Source: Chloroflexota bacterium
Lineage (GTDB): Bacteria; Chloroflexota; Dehalococcoidia; UBA2247; RBG-13-53-26
Assembly: GCA_017885485.1 (NCBI GenBank)
Contig: JAFNFZ010000116.1
Coordinates: 993-9,324, forward strand
Length of the DNA: 8,332 nucleotides
Direction: 5' to 3'
In this document: positions 7,283-8,332 of the stretch, in pieces
How the letters are laid out: every line of letters starts with the position of its first letter
Position numbering within the stretch: position 1 is the stretch's first letter
Translations under genes and position numbers: made by a program
Notes under the pieces: generated by a model
Database searches by the model: none
What the model saw: the letters and a program-made list of their open reading frames with translations, nothing else
Told to the model about the DNA's origin: nothing

Positions 7283-8104
7283 CTATGGCGTTGCCCCCTT
7301 GATTCTTGCTATGGCTTCTGACAGGGGCATTTCCTGCTGCGATGCTGCGGCCATATCCCTCAGGACCACTGAGTCTCTGCTCAATTCGGTACTGCCGATT
7401 ATGACAACCCAGCGCGATCCGGAGGAGTCGGCCTGCCTCATCTGGGACTTCAGGCTGTAGTCTCCGGAGGTGGAAGAGGCACTTATGTTAGCTTCGTGAA
7501 AAGCGGCTGCTATGATGGGCGCTTCCTTCTCTCCGGCTTCGTCTGCGGAGACCACGAAGACTTGCTGGCTGGCCGGGGCAGCCTGGGGAGTGATCCCCTG
7601 GTCCTTCAGATTGGCCACAATGCGCTCCAGGCCTGTGGCGAAACCGACGGCGGGGGTGGGTCTTCCGCCCACTTGCTCGATCAGATTGTCATATCTGCCG
7701 CCACCCCCTAAGGCGCTCTGTCCCCGCACTTCCGCGGGCTGAATCTCAAACACGGTTCTGGTGTAGTAATCGAGGCCACGCACGAGATGGGGGTTCAGTT
7801 CGTAACCCATAGCGCGCCTGTCGAGGTAGCTCCGGAGTTCCTCGAAATGGCTGTGGCACGGCTGACAGAGGCAGTCCAGTGTTCGGGGGGCGCCGGCCAC
7901 TGCGCCTTGGCATGAGGTGTTCTTGCAGTCCAGGAGTCGCAACGGACTGCGCGAAAACCTGGCCCGGCAATCAGGGCAAAGGCTGTCTGCGTGGCTGGAG
8001 TAGTATGACTTGAGGTTCTCCAGGTATCTGGGGCGGCACTCCAGGCACCCGATGCTATTGAGCTGGAGGGTCAGCCCCTTCAGACGAAGGGCCCCGTAGC
8101 CCAT
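7283..8104 (-). CDS. hisS: Histidyl-tRNA synthetase, C-terminal two thirds (5' part missing or rearranged)
   Basis: Class IIa synthetase that charges tRNA-His. The visible 273 residues (about 420 is usual) hold: a Cys-rich insertion (CLEC at 20-23, LCPDC ending 46, C60, C65, then C78, C80 and C83); LVRGLDYYTRTVFE (107-120), the histidine-specific motif; GGGGRYDNLIEQVGG; class II motif 3, TPAVGFATGLER (150-161); and a C-terminal anticodon-binding domain with SLKSQMRQAD. Motifs 1 and 2 are absent. Met1 is not a true start: genuine HisRS sequence begins at Tyr3, around base 8099, and Met1-Gly2 come from a junction. An in-frame TAG (8111-8113 on the - strand) lies three codons upstream of that Met. 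The missing motif 2 occurs at 8103-8165 on the opposite strand, so the gene was probably intact in the organism and is broken here by a fold-back join. It is convergent with the upstream genes and ends with TAG at 7283-7285. Confidence 0.93.
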   Translation of the reverse strand: MGYGALRLKGLTLQLNSIGCLECRPRYLENLKSYYSSHADSLCPDCRARFSRSPLRLLDCKNTSCQGAVAGAPRTLDCLCQPCHSHFEELRSYLDRRAMGYELNPHLVRGLDYYTRTVFEIQPAEVRGQSALGGGGRYDNLIEQVGGRPTPAVGFATGLERIVANLKDQGITPQAAPASQQVFVVSADEAGEKEAPIIAAAFHEANISASSTSGDYSLKSQMRQADSSGSRWVVIIGSTELSRDSVVLRDMAAASQQEMPLSEAIARIKGATP

Positions 8105-8332
8105 CTTTCGCTATGAACGACCTCAAAAAGGCCGGCTGCGCCAACATCACCAGTTCGGGGTCGAATCCATTGGCAGTTCAGACCCCGTATTCGATGCCCA
8201 GGTTATCGATCTGGCCTGGCGTTTCTACGGGGCCCTTCGTCTGAAGGGGCTGACCCTCCAGCTCAATAGCATCGGGTGCCTGGAGTGCCGCCCCAGATAC
8301 CTGGAGAACCTCAAGTCATACTACTCCAGCCA
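7992..8332. repeat. Perfect 108-base inverted repeat with 125-base spacer at the window end
   Basis: Bases 8225-8332 are the exact reverse complement of 7992-8099, checked base by base, with no mismatch. The spacer is 8100-8224. Homology stops sharply at 8099/8225 and is still running at the last base of the window. Both arms lie inside hisS coding sequence, and the reading frames agree across the arms. There are no transposase genes, target duplications or insertion sequence ends. This is most simply a fold-back chimera at a contig end. Confidence 0.95.
8100..8332 (+). pseudogene. hisS: Inverted hisS fragment carrying HisRS motif 2
   Basis: This frame is open to the window end and starts with CCC just after an in-frame TAG (8097-8099). 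It reads IFRYERPQKGRLRQHHQFG from 8103, which is HisRS class II motif 2, then VESIGSSDPVFDAQVIDLAW and FYGALRLKGL. From 8225 it repeats exactly the codons that begin the minus-strand hisS piece. It has no start codon of its own. In the intact gene this segment should sit directly upstream of, and on the same strand as, the minus-strand piece. It therefore looks like an inverted join, not a second hisS gene. Confidence 0.88.

Noticed and set aside
7992..8332. Inverted repeat as a mobile element end, invertible switch or hairpin telomere
   Set aside because: Both arms are hisS coding sequence in matching frames, with no recombinase, insertion sequence ends or target duplication, and the second arm stops at the window end; a fold-back chimera explains it better.

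Overview
The window reads as ordinary bacterial chromosome with dense housekeeping genes on the + strand, followed by a convergent, damaged histidyl-tRNA synthetase gene at the right end. Base composition looks moderately GC-rich by eye. The layout coaBC-valS, a two-subunit-type class I fumarase, a stand-alone propionyl/methylmalonyl-CoA carboxyltransferase, a DUF151 nuclease-like protein and a small CxxC/CxxC protein with an LGHxxDLWFLS core all resemble what I remember of anaerobic Chloroflexota, especially Dehalococcoidia. That taxonomic guess is inference from recall, not a database result (roughly 50% sure).

Layout. 1-813: 3' two thirds of coaBC (coenzyme A synthesis), cut by the window start. 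839-3484: valS, complete. 3543-5102: carboxyltransferase subunit of a biotin-dependent acyl-CoA carboxylase. 5175-6026: alpha subunit of a class I [4Fe-4S] fumarate hydratase, with no beta subunit beside it. 6033-6062: a good sigma70-type promoter, just after a small hairpin that spans the fumarase stop codon. 6104-6661: DUF151 bifunctional nuclease family protein. 6679-6999: small zinc-ribbon protein, 17 bases behind it and probably co-translated. 7000-7282: non-coding gap between convergent genes. 7283-8104 (-): the 3' part of hisS. 8100-8332 (+): a second hisS piece pointing the other way.

How the genes work together. coaBC makes the 4'-phosphopantetheine precursor of CoA, and the carboxyltransferase uses CoA thioesters. 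With fumarase, the carboxyltransferase fits a propionyl-CoA/methylmalonyl-CoA to C4-dicarboxylate route, though the rest of that route is not in view. valS and hisS are translation enzymes. The first four genes share a strand with gaps of 25, 58 and 72 bases and may be co-transcribed. The DUF151/zinc-ribbon pair appears to have its own promoter.

The strongest anomaly is at the right end. The last 108 bases (8225-8332) are an exact reverse complement of 7992-8099, separated by a 125-base spacer that encodes HisRS motif 2 on the opposite strand to the rest of hisS. Joined through the shared 108 bases, the two pieces give one continuous HisRS reading frame. The simplest reading is a fold-back chimera (amplification, read or assembly artefact) at a contig end, not a new biological element. 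I saw no CRISPR array, mobile element, tRNA or rRNA, and no convincing undescribed system. The DUF151/zinc-ribbon pair is the only uncharacterised unit worth following up.
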